This document shows positions 12,245 to 24,372 of a stretch of DNA of 64,000 nucleotides, piece after piece. The notes below the pieces were generated by a model. That model saw only the letters and a program-made list of their open reading frames with translations, did not search any database and was not told where the DNA came from. The stretch comes from Zhengitettix transpicula (Eukaryota; Arthropoda; Insecta; Orthoptera; Tetrigidae), in NCBI GenBank assembly GCA_037074705.1, contig CM073596.1, positions 15,184,501 to 15,248,500 on the forward strand, read 5' to 3'. The position numbers and the translations under genes are program-made. How positions within the stretch are numbered: position 1 is the stretch's first letter; every line of letters begins with the position of its first letter.

Positions 12245-13087
12245 CTAAAGGGCAACAATTTATATATTGTAATATTCAGAAACTATTACAATTTCAAATT
12301 CCACGTTGAGAACCAAATTATGTAATTTAATAATTTTTTTTAAAAAAAAGGCCAATTTTATCGTATTCGAACATTTAAATAGAATGTTAACAGGATTTTA
12401 CCTTGAATTTCAACATATGCTTTTTTAAGAGATAAAAAAGAATATTTATTACAATTTAGATTTACTTTAAATTTTGTACATTTTTATGTTTTCAACAAAT
12501 TGCCACAGCTTTGCTGATACTCATAATCTCAGAGCCGCTCACTGGGCTTCTAATAATGATAGTGATTTTCAATTGTCACCAAAAGTTACAAAAGAGAATC
12601 CTAATTTAATTTACAATAACAAAATTGTGTTAAAGATTCTAACAACAAGAAACTAGAGAAATCAGACACCATGCACGTAAATATCACTGTATAAAACCAT
12701 CATATATTTTTTGTCGTAACGGAAAAATGTTTGAGATAATAACTTAAACGATAAAAAAATGTGACAATTTTAGAGAAATCTGACGGTAAATTATATTTAC
12801 ATCAAGGTATGCTAAATCAAGTTTCTACGTGACATTTTATTTAGAGCTGCTCTCGTACCGTATTGTGAACTCTACAGTTAATTTATTTTTTAAGAAAATT
12901 ATTTAATTTAGAGGTTATAACACTGATTGCTACATAGTGTCACTTCAAAAAATTCCGGCGCCTCTCTAACAATTGTTCGCGAATTTTACGTTGTCGTACT
13001 TATTGTCACTCAGTTTTTCTGTAGAAGTACGTTAGTGCCAAATGTGATATATTTTAAGCATATTCAATCTGGATCGACAATAATCGC

Positions 13088-13153
13088 ACAATATATATAA
13101 ATATATATATAAGACACTATAGCGAAGTAATATATATTTATATATATAAGATA

Positions 13154-13197
<44 letters not shown>

Positions 13198-13233
13198 AGA
13201 TAATATATATATATATATTATTTCACAATAGTG

Positions 13234-13295
<62 letters not shown>

Positions 13296-13541
13296 CACGT
13301 ATATAAGATAGTGCCTTACATATAATATATATAAGACACATATGTATAAGACACATATATAAGATAGTGTTTTATATATAATATATATATTATAAGACAC
13401 TATTGAGAAATAATATATATATATATTATTTCTCAATTGTGTCTTATAATATAATATATATATATATAAGACACTACAATATATATATATATATATATAT
13501 ATAAGACACAATATATATATATATTATTTCTCAATAGTGTC

Positions 13542-13582
<41 letters not shown>

Positions 13583-13758
13583 TCTCAATTGTGTCTTATA
13601 ATATTGAGAAATAATATATATATATATATTTACTCAATAGTGTCGTATAATATATATATATATATATGACACAATAAGATATATATAATACACTATTATA
13701 TATAACATATAATATATATAAGACACTATATATATATATATTATTTCTCAATAGTGTC

Positions 13759-13798
<40 letters not shown>

Positions 13799-14063
13799 CA
13801 TATATATGTATATATATTATAAGACACTATTGAGTATTAATATATATATATATATATATATTATAAGACACTATTGAGTATATATATATTGAGTATATAT
13901 ATATATATATACATACATATATATGTATATATATTATAAGACACTATTGAGTATTAATATATATATATATATATATATATTATAAGACACTATTGAGTAT
14001 TAATATATATATATACTATTGAGTATTAATATATATATATATATATATGCCACTATTGAGAAA
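13088..14063. repeat. Palindromic AT array with repeated TTATTTCTCAATAGTGTCTT units
   Basis: Long (TA)n runs alternate with a roughly 25-bp word, TTATTTCTCAATAGTGTCTT followed by ATAAT, in both orientations (for example inverted pair 13387-13451, direct or inverted copies at 13519, 13574, 13737, 13816 and 13976). It lies in the SMPDL3-gene intron. Confidence 0.9.
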
Positions 14064-16314
14064 TAAAGTTTTTAAAAGATTTAAATTTATCAACAAATTT
14101 ACATCAATGATCTAAATCTTGTTAAAAGAAGAATTTAGCATACACAATTGAAATTCTTAAAATTTCTCCGTGTTGGTTGTATTTAATAATCATCTATTCA
14201 TCTATTTTGTACTGTGCTTCAGGATTTATGTAGAAACGTTTAGATCGCATGAATTGTTTCAATTGTATTTACTTTAAATCTTAAATAAGTTTGTCATCGT
14301 AATGTTAATCCGTTTTGTAAATGCCTCGTACAATCACGTATTATTTTCAGGACACCGTAGTCTGAAAAATCAGAATCGCCTCCTAGAGTTCAGAAACCAA
14401 ATTTGAAACAGGGCAATGAGTAAGAAAAATATATTTGTAGAGTTATGAAATTTATTTTTGTGTTGTTTGGTTGACAAAGGTTTTATGATTCAGAACCGGT
14501 TTTATGATTATTTAGGCCTTGGATAACATATTTAAATGAAATAAAGTCTATTTGATGCATAAAGGTTTGGCTGAATTTAATTATATAGATGATAATATTC
14601 ATGTAATTGAAATTTATAGAAAAAAGAAATGTAAAACATTCCCGAATGTTGTCTATGACATGGGAAAAGAAATTATTCTCAGGATACAAAACATTAAAAT
14701 AATTTCCGACGTATTTATTGAATTTAATATCCAATTAAGTCCACGCAGATTGAAGTCGCCTATGGGTGGAATGCGCATTAAATGTTAATTTTGGCGCAGC
14801 CTTTAGCGCGCATTTAGACATTCGGACTTTAAATACTTGTTCCAATTATTTCTTCCCCTTTTTCCATTTCCTGGAAACTTTTACAGTATAAATAATTACA
14901 GTTTCGGTTCTGAGAATCCTTTATTACCTTATTCGTTCCGTTAACAACTTCAAATGAAATACAAACGACAGGTCAAATATTTGAAATGATTCTTATTTTG
15001 AACGTACAATTTAGATTCAATAATGCAACATTCTTGCTGGACAATTACAGCTACAATTGAATGATCTTGTGCAATCAACCCCAGTCAATGATCATTAAAA
15101 CATATCGATGTGACCTGTTGGCAGTGGATTAGTTTTTTTTTATATGACGAAGTTTTTCCAGCAGAAGTGATTCTATGAAACGTTCCCCAGGTTTCAAAAA
15201 AGGTAAGTCGATTCAAGCCACGATGTTTCAGTGACGGGCATGAATATGGTGATGAAGATTGTCGGCGAAACGTCCTGGCTTAAACTCACCGTTACCCGGT
15301 TGGAAAACCAAAGAATCTTTTTTACATATTCGTCTCGTTTCCTAAATAATAATATTTTTTCCATTTTTCAAAAATAATATATATATATTGGTAATGTAAA
15401 CTAAAAAGAAATTTTATTAATTATAAACCTAATGGGTAAATAATAATTATCGTCAGATTTCATATTTCAATAATAATTAATAATAATTATTAATAATAAT
15501 TAAGTTAAGAATTTTCCATATTGTAAGTTTTCAATTGTCATTTCGTAACATTATTTATTGGAGGCCCGATAGTCGGCCCTGAAATTAAGCCTTGGCACTT
15601 TTACCAACTTGTAAAAAATTTTCAATTGTGATAAGAATTTGTTTTTATTAAATTAACTTTATTTCATATTATGAATTCTTGTTTTTCATTTAAAATCCTA
15701 TCATTTTAACTTTTAATTTGTTCATATAAAATATAAATTAATAATTAAATTATTACATTTTTGTCTCAACGTGGGTCTTAATTAAAATGAAATTTAATTG
15801 TATTTCAATATGTGATTATTACAATATATGTACATATATATATAATATTCACATTATACCTAGTAAATATGTTCTTGTGAATAAGTTATAAAACATTAAT
15901 TGTGGTAGAATTAAGCATCACATTTGAAAATGTATTTTCAACGACGTAAACATTTTAGAAACAGAATCTGTAAAAATTTGAGATCGTATTTGAAGTAACA
16001 TTACACAATTTAATTTATCCTTCCCCATAATATCTAAAAAATGAGTTGTTCTCGTTCAATTGAAATATTATTAACTTTAAAAAATTTGCTTTTTTTAACA
16101 ATGTTTTAACAAAAATTATTCCCAAAATAATGGGTTATTTCATCTTCTGAGGAATTCTATTGATTCAATTGATTCATTCGCTTTCTGATAAAATAATATA
16201 CTTAGGATTTTATGTTTATAACATCTCTGAATTCTTTATCGTATTATCCCAGTATTAAGTGTAAATATCTTTAACAAGTACACCCGTGTAAAGAGTCGGG
16301 TAACGTGATTTCAG

Positions 16315-16355
16315 CACAAAGTTTCCATGGCTGACACCGCCATCTTCGTCAGGTG
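16315..16355 (-). ncRNA. Hammerhead-ribozyme-like motif, left arm (inverted copy)
   Basis: The minus-strand counterpart of the motif at 16864-16904: CAC, CTGACGA, stem GATGGC / GCCAT, then GGAAAC, TTT and GTG. It has diverged at the GAAACGTT block (now GAAACTTT), but the core and both stems are kept. Confidence 0.3.
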
Positions 16356-16454
16356 AACTATTGTCGAGATTTTTTTTTATTACTTACGGACCAGACCTGA
16401 AAACTCCTGATTGGTTTGACGGAGTAAATAACACACACTTCCCGAATCTCGACA

Positions 16455-16847
16455 ACTACAGAGAGCTCTGGCGGGGGCTACCTTTGGGGATGCCTTCACA
16501 ACTCTCTGTGTTTTTTTTACTATTGGAATAGTCGGCCAGCTGCCTCCTCAACTCGACAAGGCATGGCGACCCCACAAGTAAACCCCTCTCCCGCCATCGG
16601 AAGAGCGTGGGACAAGTACCAAATGGCCGACCTACCTGATGCAGGGTTTTATCGGGTTTCTCCTGCATTACTTTCAGGCAAATGCTGGTAGGAAACTTAA
16701 AATATAGCTCGGGGGCCATAGTTAAACCATGTTTACCTTCCTGTACCCTTCCGCATCCCCCCTTTCAAATCCCTTTCCTATGCGATAAGAGGGGAGTTGC
16801 CACTATGTGGATTACCCTATATATAGCCTGTCTACACCCAAAAAAAA
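16455..16847 (+). mobile_element. Family A copy A7, partial, inside the foldback element
   Basis: The 5' part is retained (GAGAGCTCTGGCGGGGGCTACC), then a deletion to TATTGGAATAGTCGGCC, then a collinear 3' half with the TAGCCTGTCTACACCC variant end and A-tail. It lies in the SMPDL3-gene intron, opposite to the gene's strand. Confidence 0.78.
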
Positions 16848-16863
16848 ACTCTCGACAACAGTT

Positions 16864-16904
16864 CACCTGACGAAGATGGCGGTGTCAGCCATTGAAACGT
16901 TGTG
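16864..16904 (+). ncRNA. Hammerhead-ribozyme-like motif, right arm
   Basis: CAC, CTGACGA (fits CUGANGA), one extra A, stem GATGGC / GCCATT around a 7-nt loop, GAAAC, GTT, then GTG, which pairs with CAC as stem I. The part order and core bases match a minimal type I hammerhead as found in Penelope-like elements. The unpaired A between core and stem II is not standard, so activity is uncertain. Confidence 0.35.
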
Positions 16905-17159
16905 CTCAAATCACGACCGGAAACCCGAGAACTCTTTATACAGAATATACGTCGGGAAAACTTACGGTCTTTAAATATACACGTGTTAAACAATGTGAAC
17001 TTTTCCGATTAAAAAAACACAGGAATTTATTTTCAATCTCTGATGTCATATAAAAAGTTTCTATTTGAATGTTTCAATTTTTTTAAATAGTGAAGATAAA
17101 CCATTCGGCAGTATTTTATTCCGTTAATAAAAAATATTATATCGTCAAGTTTTACTTAC

Positions 17160-17228
17160 GTTTCTTTACATCACCACTGGTAGAGTAATGGGCGTCATAG
17201 TGAATGTCCGTAATGTGCCAAAACTGAC
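17160..17228 (-). CDS. SMPDL3: Upstream exon of the same SMPDL3-family gene (first metal-binding block)
   Basis: On the minus strand a pyrimidine-rich acceptor ending in CAG (AG at 17230-17229) is followed by 69 bp and a GTAAGT donor (17159-17154). The frame reads QFWHITDIHYDAHYSTSGD and then VKK. The W-H-(I/V)-T-D-x-H pattern is metallophosphatase motif I: its Asp and His bind the catalytic metals in acid sphingomyelinases and SMPDL3 proteins. The exon ends one base into a codon (C) and the exon at 12244 supplies two bases (AC), giving His then CWR. The spacing from motif I to the CDSP block fits SMPDL3A/B. It enters with two bases of a split codon, so a first exon, expected to carry the signal peptide, must lie to the right; I could not find it. 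Confidence 0.86.
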
Positions 17229-18188
17229 CTGAAAGTAAAAGAAAATTGCCTTTATTAATCGATAAAACACGCAATAATTAAAATATCAAATGTTATTTGT
17301 TCATTCAATAGTAGATCAACTGGTTGATGTCAAAAAATTCCCCTCACGAACGAAAATGATTCGATGGAACCATTCCACGAATTGGAGTTTTCCGGTTTCC
17401 GCTAACTTGTTATGGAAAGGAAATTGAGTCTAAATGAGAAGGAAGTGCCACTGCGTTCATGTAACAATCATTCTGTTAATAGCGGCGAGTTGCATGCAAC
17501 TGCAGAGTTACTTGATGCTAAATCTAGTTTTTATGAATGGAAAATATATTTTTTTAAATATAAATATGATAAAAAATTATATTATATTACATTTTTATCT
17601 GTTTCAGAATACAGGTTAATAAAAGTGAATTAAGAAATGATTCGTAGCGATACAAATGTAATATAGGTCTCAGAAATACATTATAGGTTGTAATATTTCT
17701 TAAATAAAATGTATTTTATTTTTAAAATTGATTGACTGTACCTTTATATTTATTATAATTGTTACATTTACGAAGAATTAAAAGTATAACATTCTCAACT
17801 AAAATTCAGGGTGAAAATTAAAAGAACGTTTCGTATTTCCTAGCATTATATGAAAGATTTATGAATTAAAATAAAGTAAGAAAAAAAGTAGTGCATAAAA
17901 ACTACTGATTCTTTGTGAAGTATAAGCTATTCCAATTAAATATAAAAAAATTATATACTCCTTCAATTGTGACCCAAACCTTTTGATAAAAATTCAAAAT
18001 AAAATTATCCAAAATTCCCAGAAAATGAAAAAGAATTCATTTCAAATGTTACAGAACGAAGGCTTTCCCGGTGAATTTGTTCTAAATATAATTTTTTGGT
18101 TCCGACTAGGGTCAAATTTTGTTTCCACACTGTTCCGAAATAAACACTGGATGTTTAAGTTACATAATATTAACAGAATTTAAACGTG
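17229..18188. other. Unassigned AT-rich DNA, probably upstream intron of the SMPDL3 gene
   Basis: The exon at 17160-17228 starts inside a codon, so this stretch should be intronic on the minus strand. No further exon was recognised. Confidence 0.45.
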
Positions 18189-19181
18189 TCTATATAATAC
18201 ACCCGTGGTGCAAATTTCACTCAATTCGCACACGTGACCAGGAAACAAACACTGTGTGGGTAAGACACGGCTACCACCACCATAAGCGAGGGTGGACGGG
18301 GGTGTAAATATTCAGGAATGCTAAAACAGCCGATATTTGAGTCGGATAAATGTTTTTAGGTGTTAACCTGTCGATATTTCCGTCGAATAAATATTTTCCA
18401 CTGTCAATGAGACTCAATATTTTTTTAATATATTCTGTGTATAATTACAACTCCTATCTTCTTGGAAGGAGAGGACCATGAAGGGTAGGGTTGGTTGCAT
18501 TACATAAACATAACTAAAAAAAATTGAGATTGGAGTCGAATCCGGGGGTTATGCTTGTCGCTGAGATTAATTATAACATTTAATTTTCAGTTTAAGCCAA
18601 AAGGGTGGGGTTGAACGGGGGTGTAAATTTTCAAACATGTTGATCGACCGATATTTGCGACCAATAAATATTTTTCGGTGTCATTTAAATTAATAATATT
18701 TTGGTAGATATTCTGTGGGTTTAATTTCAACCCGTACTGGTATGGGAGGGGAGCACGCTGAGTGGTGGGGTTTGGTGGAGCGTTACATGAAAATAACGCG
18801 AATAGACCGAGATTCGAGTCTATTCTGGGGTTATGGATGTCGCTTAGTTTCATTGTGACAAACTGGGTAGAGCGCGTAATGGGTGGGGGTAGAAATTTTC
18901 AAACATTGTAACCGGCCGATTTTTGCGTGGAATAAATACCGTTTGTTTAACTCACAGTAGCGGGTGTGGGAATTTTCGAACGTGTTCAAACAGCGATAAA
19001 TTCGTCGAATAAAAGTATTTCAGGGTTAATGAGTTTAAACTCCTTCGGAATGGGAGGTGAACAAATTTAGGGATAGAGGTCGAGTTGCGTTACATAAAAA
19101 TAACGCAAAAGTTACCTAAATTCGCGTCAAGTCAGGGGTTATGGATAAATAACATCCCGGGCAACGCCGGACACGCAGCTG
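18189..19181 (+). mobile_element. Family B2 Helitron-like element, plus orientation
   Basis: It begins TCTATATAATACACCCGTGG and ends near CCGGGCAACGCCGG...CAGCTGT. The 3' end matches the B1 family, but the body is different: it is GC-rich and internally repetitive. Blocks of AAATTTTC, GCCGATATTTG, AATAAATATTTTTC and GGTATGGGAGGGGAGCAC recur every 250-350 bp. Confidence 0.55.
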
Positions 19182-20656
19182 TTTGGATATCAAGATATGA
19201 AGGTTGGAATTACTGTTATTGAGAATACTTTCATGTTTTTTCAAATTTAGAAATGAAACATGTTGTATTAAATTAAATTAAATATTATAATAGTTTGGAA
19301 TATTGAGAATAGTTTCATTATTTGTTTTATTATATATTTTAAAAATTTTGGTAATCGAAAATTGAAACAAAATATGGAGAAAGTAAAGAAAAAATTAAGG
19401 GGCATCGATAAATAGACAAACCTAATAGAATATAAATTTAATTTAATGATACTACTGACATTTTCTATTATATGTCACTTCTGGAAGACGAATAGGTCTT
19501 AACAGTGTATTTATTAAACTTTACAGAATATATTTTAATAGTCTGTTCCATGAAAGCGTCAGCCTAGTTTATTGTTATGCATCCGGTGATTTATTAGGGA
19601 CAACGACTTCATTTCCGTCTAATGTCTGTGTTATCTTTAATGACAGGAAAACTTTCATTATAAATGGTGTATCGTGGTTTGTTTTGCCCACTATTACAGA
19701 ACACGACCAAAGCAGAATTTGCTTGCACATCACGAAACTCTCGTTAGCATTGTTCATGTAAATTCAACCCGTTGCTGATAGCGTGCGTTTGTCTACGGTC
19801 TTCGTTATTATAATGGACAACTATGCAAACAATTAGTATTAATATCTCGTGACATTCCCTGGATCAACAAAATTATTCTTTCGATCATCCGCCCATTCCC
19901 CTTGACAACACGATATATAATTAGCGTTGCTTGAGCAATTAACACACATTTACATTAATTACTTCCCCGTTGAGAGAAAAAAAATCTATTTGAAGGACTT
20001 GTTTCAGACTACAAGGGTATTATCTAGGGAGAAGTTGTATTGAATAATTACACCCACGGTATTAGTACTAAGCCGGTGATTAATCTGCAACATGAATACG
20101 CAACAAAGCAGCCTGTGAATATTCATGGAATACTATATACGTACATTTCGAATTTGTGGAATGATTTGCGGTTCGAAATTTGCATTTAATTGGATTTTAA
20201 ACGGTTATATCTTCACGTCACTCGAAAGCCCTTCAACTTTGAAAGTGAATTGTATACACGTGAGTTATCAAAATATTATTATTTGTGTGTTTTAAATGCC
20301 GTCAATAGTGTTTTTAATAACATTCTAGTTTCGTAGCACCTTGATGACGGGATTCATTTCCAAAATATGAATAATTCTGTTACTGAGAGAAAGATTTAAA
20401 TAATAATTTTTTTTATATAATAAAATGCTGTTAAATGCAAGAATCTGAATTAATTGCTTTATTTCACGTTTATCAACATGGAGTCCATACGTACGTTATA
20501 TTTTATAGCTAAATATTGTCATATATAAGATAATACTAACTTGAAGGTATATTATTTACCACGTGCCGGTTCATTATTAATTCATTTTCCAAAACTGAAG
20601 AATTAAATTGTGCAGCCCTACTCGAATTCAGCTGTTATCTGTAGAATTCAAAAGAT
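19182..20656. other. Unassigned AT-rich DNA
   Basis: No gene, repeat family or array recognised. Confidence 0.5.
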
Positions 20657-21594
20657 TGTAATGCCAATTAATTAGGACATTAATTGTTTGAACATAAAAT
20701 TTAAATTGTTAGAGAAATCCATTATAGCGGCAGGATCTTCCAAAAAATAATGTAGCCAGGCTCTGTTACTTTGTCGGAAAGTCTAAAATGGCGTATGCGT
20801 GCTAAAACTCGAGACTACGATAGTTAGTAGGTGACTATAGTTTTTTGCATGGACATTTTGGAGAACGGATCAAGTGATACTAGAGCAGAGACTAGCCGTC
20901 GTTTATTGTATTATTATTAGACAAAGTTGTGAGTTGAAGACAAAGTAAAACATTCACGAAAGCATTACATCGAAACTTGCCAAGTAAAAGCATTTTTACG
21001 TCAATAGCCAGCCAGAAATAGTAAAATTGCAGTTTAAGTCCAAAGCGGTAAAAGACTAGCAAATCTACAAACCACAGAATTCACCTAAGGCAAGCAGTCA
21101 ACAGATAGCTGACAAAAAAAAGGAGGATCATTCGAGTTCCTATCAATTTTGACTAGAATCAGTGTAAAATCTGTGAATCTTAGAATCAGTGTATTTCCGA
21201 AACCAAAAAGGGAAACAAGCTGGACAGATGTGAGTAACGAAATACAAAATAATGATTTATGTAAACGTAATTAAAAGATAGAAGTCAGATTTCGTTCTAG
21301 TTTAAATTGTTAACCAGTGTTAATCTCTTTACTTTTTAATTTCGTTCTATTTTAATTGTCAAGTTAATTTCTTTTCATTTAGTCGACGACGTATTGTTTA
21401 GGTAAATGTGATTTGTTTGTTAATAAGATTTTTAAATCAAATTGTGGTGTCCATTATCAAACCCAGTGAAGACCCTGACAAATAATTATATTAAATTGTA
21501 ATTGTTTTGAGTTATTGCCACAAAATAAATAAATCTTTTGTTTGTTAATTTCGATCTTTTCATTTAATAAAAAGCTTTCCAGTTTCTTATTACA
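20657..21594 (+). mobile_element. Solo LTR, sister of the copy at 47478
   Basis: About 938 bp, starting TGTAATGCCAATTAATTAGG and ending ..TTCTTATTACA, collinear with 47478-48415. Shared landmarks include GCGGCAGGATCTTCC-type sequence, GGCTCTGTTACTTTGTCGGA, GACTAGC, AGCTGGACAGATGTGAGTAA and TCATTTAATAAAA. No coding internal region follows. No clear target duplication was seen at this copy. Confidence 0.62.
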
Positions 21595-22241
21595 ATATAT
21601 TCTCGAATATTTGGAGGTTGACACCCTTACCCAGCTAATTCCAATTACAGCTTCTCTGTTACTCAATTCTTTTCTCTTTCTCGAATAATATATTTTTATT
21701 TAAAGTACTCTTGTTTCAGATCGTTGTGGGATTCGACAGTACGCTATATAACGTTTGAATTACGAAAAAAAAATTTGGGAGGGTGACATGGATTGCTCTT
21801 TGGAGGCCCGCAGAGGCGATAGTGTAACCGCGTAGCGGAAATCTCTCCCGGATTTGCCAGACCTTGAGTCCCTGTCCCTCGGGAAGAGAGGAAGGGCTCA
21901 GCGATTGACGCGCTAAGGCGCAGGGTTGTCAGCACTCTCTCCCTCTCCCACTCTCTCTGCGCTCCTCTCTCTCTTGTTTATTACCCGCCTCTCGTCCTGG
22001 AACACCAGCGTTCTGAGACAGACGCTTCTCTGGGGGGCACCTTCCGCACCCATCGAACCGTCTCCAAGGTATTACATTTTATATCAATCGAAAGTTCCTT
22101 CAGAATGCGACTATTCTGTTTTGAGATGTTTGTTTATTTATCTCAATAAAATTGACAAATTTTATTTCATGCTTCTGTACGTCCCTTCTCTGTCGTGCGG
22201 GATGCTAACACCGTAAAGATCAGATACAATCAAGATATGTA
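21595..22241. other. Unassigned DNA between the solo LTR and mariner 1
   Basis: The stretch 21770-22060 is GC-rich with CT-rich tracts. It may include leftover sequence from the LTR element; no frame is supported. Confidence 0.45.
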
Positions 22242-23556
22242 CCACTGTGAATAAAAAGTAAGGTGAATTTATTTATAAAATATAAATTCTTTATTTATTC
22301 TTCCAAATCAATTTCACCCCCACCAAAGTAATCCCCGTCCGATAAAACGCATATTTTCCAACGCTTTTTCCAGTCCTCGAAACAGTCAGAATAGTCTTTT
22401 TCCCGTATAGCCTTCAAGACCTTCTTCGATTCGGTTTCTATCTCCTCAATCGTGTCAAAACGGCGACCCCGCATTGACCTTTTGAGTTTGATGAATAGCC
22501 AGAAGTCCCACGAAGCCAAATCAGGCGAATACGGTGGTTGCAAAACGATATGAGTCGAGTTTTTGGCAAAAAAGTCGCGAAGAACCAATACAGTATGATA
22601 TGGTGCACTATCGTGATGAAGGAACCAAGAGTTGTTCGCCCATAATTCCGGCCCTTTCAGATGAATAGCTTCACGCAAACGACGCATAACGCTCAAATAA
22701 TATTCTTTGTTGACGGTTTGGCCCGGCGGAAGGAATTCATAGTGCACCACACCACGATAATCAAATAAAACTGTCAACATGATCATGATTTTCGATCGAC
22801 TTTGCCGTGGTCTTTTCGGTCTTGCTTCACCTTTTGCACGATATTCGCTGGATTGGTCGGTGGTTTCAGGGTCGTATACTAAAATCCAAGTCTCGTCTCC
22901 AGTAATGATGCATTTCAAGTGGTCCTGATAGTCAGACAGCAAAGTTTTACACAATATCAACGCGACGCTTTCTTTCCAAAAAAATTGAGTGATTTTGGCA
23001 CCAATCGAGACTTGACGCGTTTGAGACACAGAACATTCTTCAAATGGTTTGGACTGAGCCAAATGATATTCCAACACTATCAGCGAGATCTATAGTCGTC
23101 CATCGACGATTTTCAAGCACCAAATCTTTGATTTTTTGGACGTGGCCCTCGTCGGTAGACGTTGATGGTCGTCCAGAGCGCGGTTCGTCTTCAACGCGTT
23201 CTCGGCCCTCTTTGAACTCGTTGTACCACTTATACACGTTTTTTTGTGTCATAGTTTGATCACCAAAAACCTTCCGCAACATTTTCAACGTGTCCGCACA
23301 AGAATATTCGTTCCGCAAACAAAATTTGATGCAAGTTCTTTGCTCAACAAAATCACTTATTGCAAAAATCGAAAAATTCACTTTCGATTGTTTAAAAAAC
23401 ACGTGTAACTCGGACATAATTATACCTTCAAAGAAACAGACGCTTGGCAAATATTATAGACAGTCGTACCAGTCCTACTACGAAAAATATTTACCTGCCT
23501 TCCTAATACCCGGGAGTTTTAAATGACAATTTCACCTTATTTTTTGATCACAGTGG
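22242..23556 (-). mobile_element. mariner (DD34D) copy 1, full-length
   Basis: This is a 1315-bp element flanked on both sides by TA (22240-22241 and 23557-23558), the mariner target duplication. The terminal inverted repeats are about 28-30 bp and start CCACTGTGA at each end, followed by a TAAGGTGAA block. The transposase is on the minus strand. Two other copies of the same mariner lie at 31495-32795 (opposite orientation) and 34406-35649 (same orientation). Confidence 0.95.
22295..23360 (-). pseudogene. mariner transposase, copy 1, frameshifted
   Basis: The protein is a Tc1/mariner-type transposase. The N-terminal paired-type helix-turn-helix region includes IKFCLRNEY, VYKWYNEFKEGR and EDEPRSGRPSTS, and is followed by the catalytic core. 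All three catalytic Asp are present: ITGDETWI, FLHHDSAP and, 34 residues later, the Asp of SWDFWLF. That is a DD34D triad. Three small indels near 23043, 22981 and 22957 disrupt the frame between the DNA-binding and catalytic halves. One removes a T in ACCATTTTGAAG and another lengthens a T6 run to T7. The likely ancestral ATG (before GDFVEQR, seen in the other two copies) is ATA here at 23360-23358. The product is therefore dead. Confidence 0.9.
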
Positions 23557-23666
23557 TATCTTCAAATAAAAAGGAAATTAAATCTGCACTTGGCAATAAT
23601 GCAAGACTTTAAGGTAATATTTGAACAGGTTTACAGTAGACTATCAGACCCTTGTATTATCTGGCA

Positions 23667-24372
23667 TCGATATAATAAAATAGGATGTATGTTTGTATGT
23701 ATGTATGTATATACGTTAATTTCTATACAAATTTAAACGCGTGGACGGAATGCAACGAAACTTTGGTAAACATATTCTTAAAACGTGATAATTTTGTGTT
23801 AAATTACTGTGCGCCAAGATACCATGACGCCACGCGACAGAGAGACGTTACTACTTAACGAACAAAGGAAATAGTTCCTTTTCCGTAGTGAAATAAAGCA
23901 GAAATATTTTCGTTGGATAAAAAGTATAATTTTATCCAGATATACTCCTTCGAATGAATATAAAAATCAATACGAATTACTTTACGATACTTTCGGAAGT
24001 AAGTTAATTTTCGCGCCATATTAGTGACTCCAATATGGTGACTATTTGTTCACATTGTGGACATAGCAAAGAATTTCTTAAATTTAATGGTTCGTAATGT
24101 CTAAAGACCGAAGGACAATTATATCCTGCAATACTGAAGGAGTATATTTCAAAATTCTATTCGGAAAAAAAATGCGGAGGTATGTTTCCTGCAATAAAAT
24201 TCCATGAATTTTCCATATTTTGACTTAATACACTATCGGTCGAAAGTGTGTACGGATCTAGGAACATTTAGATTTAGGTTAAATCACTTTTTGACTAAAG
24301 ATTAATATAGAATTAAATACTTTTTCAGGTTTATAAAATCAAGTATACGGGCAACGCCGTGCACCCAGCTAG
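23667..24372 (+). mobile_element. Family B1 Helitron-like element, copy 2
   Basis: 706 bp, from TCGATATAATAAAATAGGAT after A (23666) to GCACCCAGCTAG before T (24373). It carries a TGTA microsatellite just inside the 5' end and the same body as copies 1 and 3 (CGCGACAGAGAGACGTTACT). Confidence 0.7.

Larger units (their letters stand above)
16284..16945. mobile_element. Foldback element with 60-90-bp inverted arms enclosing a family A copy
   Basis: The left arm (about 16284-16372) and right arm (about 16846-16945) are inverted copies. The best-matched 64 bp include CTGACACCGCCATCTTCGTC and its complement. Between the arms lie about 80 bp of unassigned DNA and a partial family A retroposon. The outer part of the right arm (16931-16976) recurs in reverse at 25565-25608, so it belongs to a dispersed family. 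Confidence 0.75.
12245..17159 (-). other. Intron of the SMPDL3-family gene
   Basis: The intron is bounded by GT (17159-17158) and AG (12246-12245) on the minus strand and is about 4.9 kb long. It holds the palindromic AT-rich array at 13088-14063, the foldback element around 16284-16945 and a family A copy. The remaining parts (12250-13080, 14064-16260, 16950-17150) are AT-rich and show no coding signal. Confidence 0.8.

Noticed and set aside
13218..13511. 97-codon frame rich in Ile and Tyr
   Set aside because: It is simply the translated TA array.
13088..14063. Possible CRISPR-like array
   Set aside because: The repeats are palindromic AT words with TA spacers of variable length in both orientations, in an animal intron; there are no unique spacers.
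15225..15285. GTGATGAAGATTGTCGGCGAAACGTCC as a further hammerhead-like motif
   Set aside because: The core lacks its first C, and no stem II of at least three pairs can be drawn between core and GAAAC.
17434..17619. Plus-strand frame starting like a signal peptide (MRRKCHCVHVTIILLIAAS)
   Set aside because: It would be attractive as a first exon, but it is on the strand opposite to the SMPDL3 gene, lacks a clear donor, and the rest of the frame is AT-rich.
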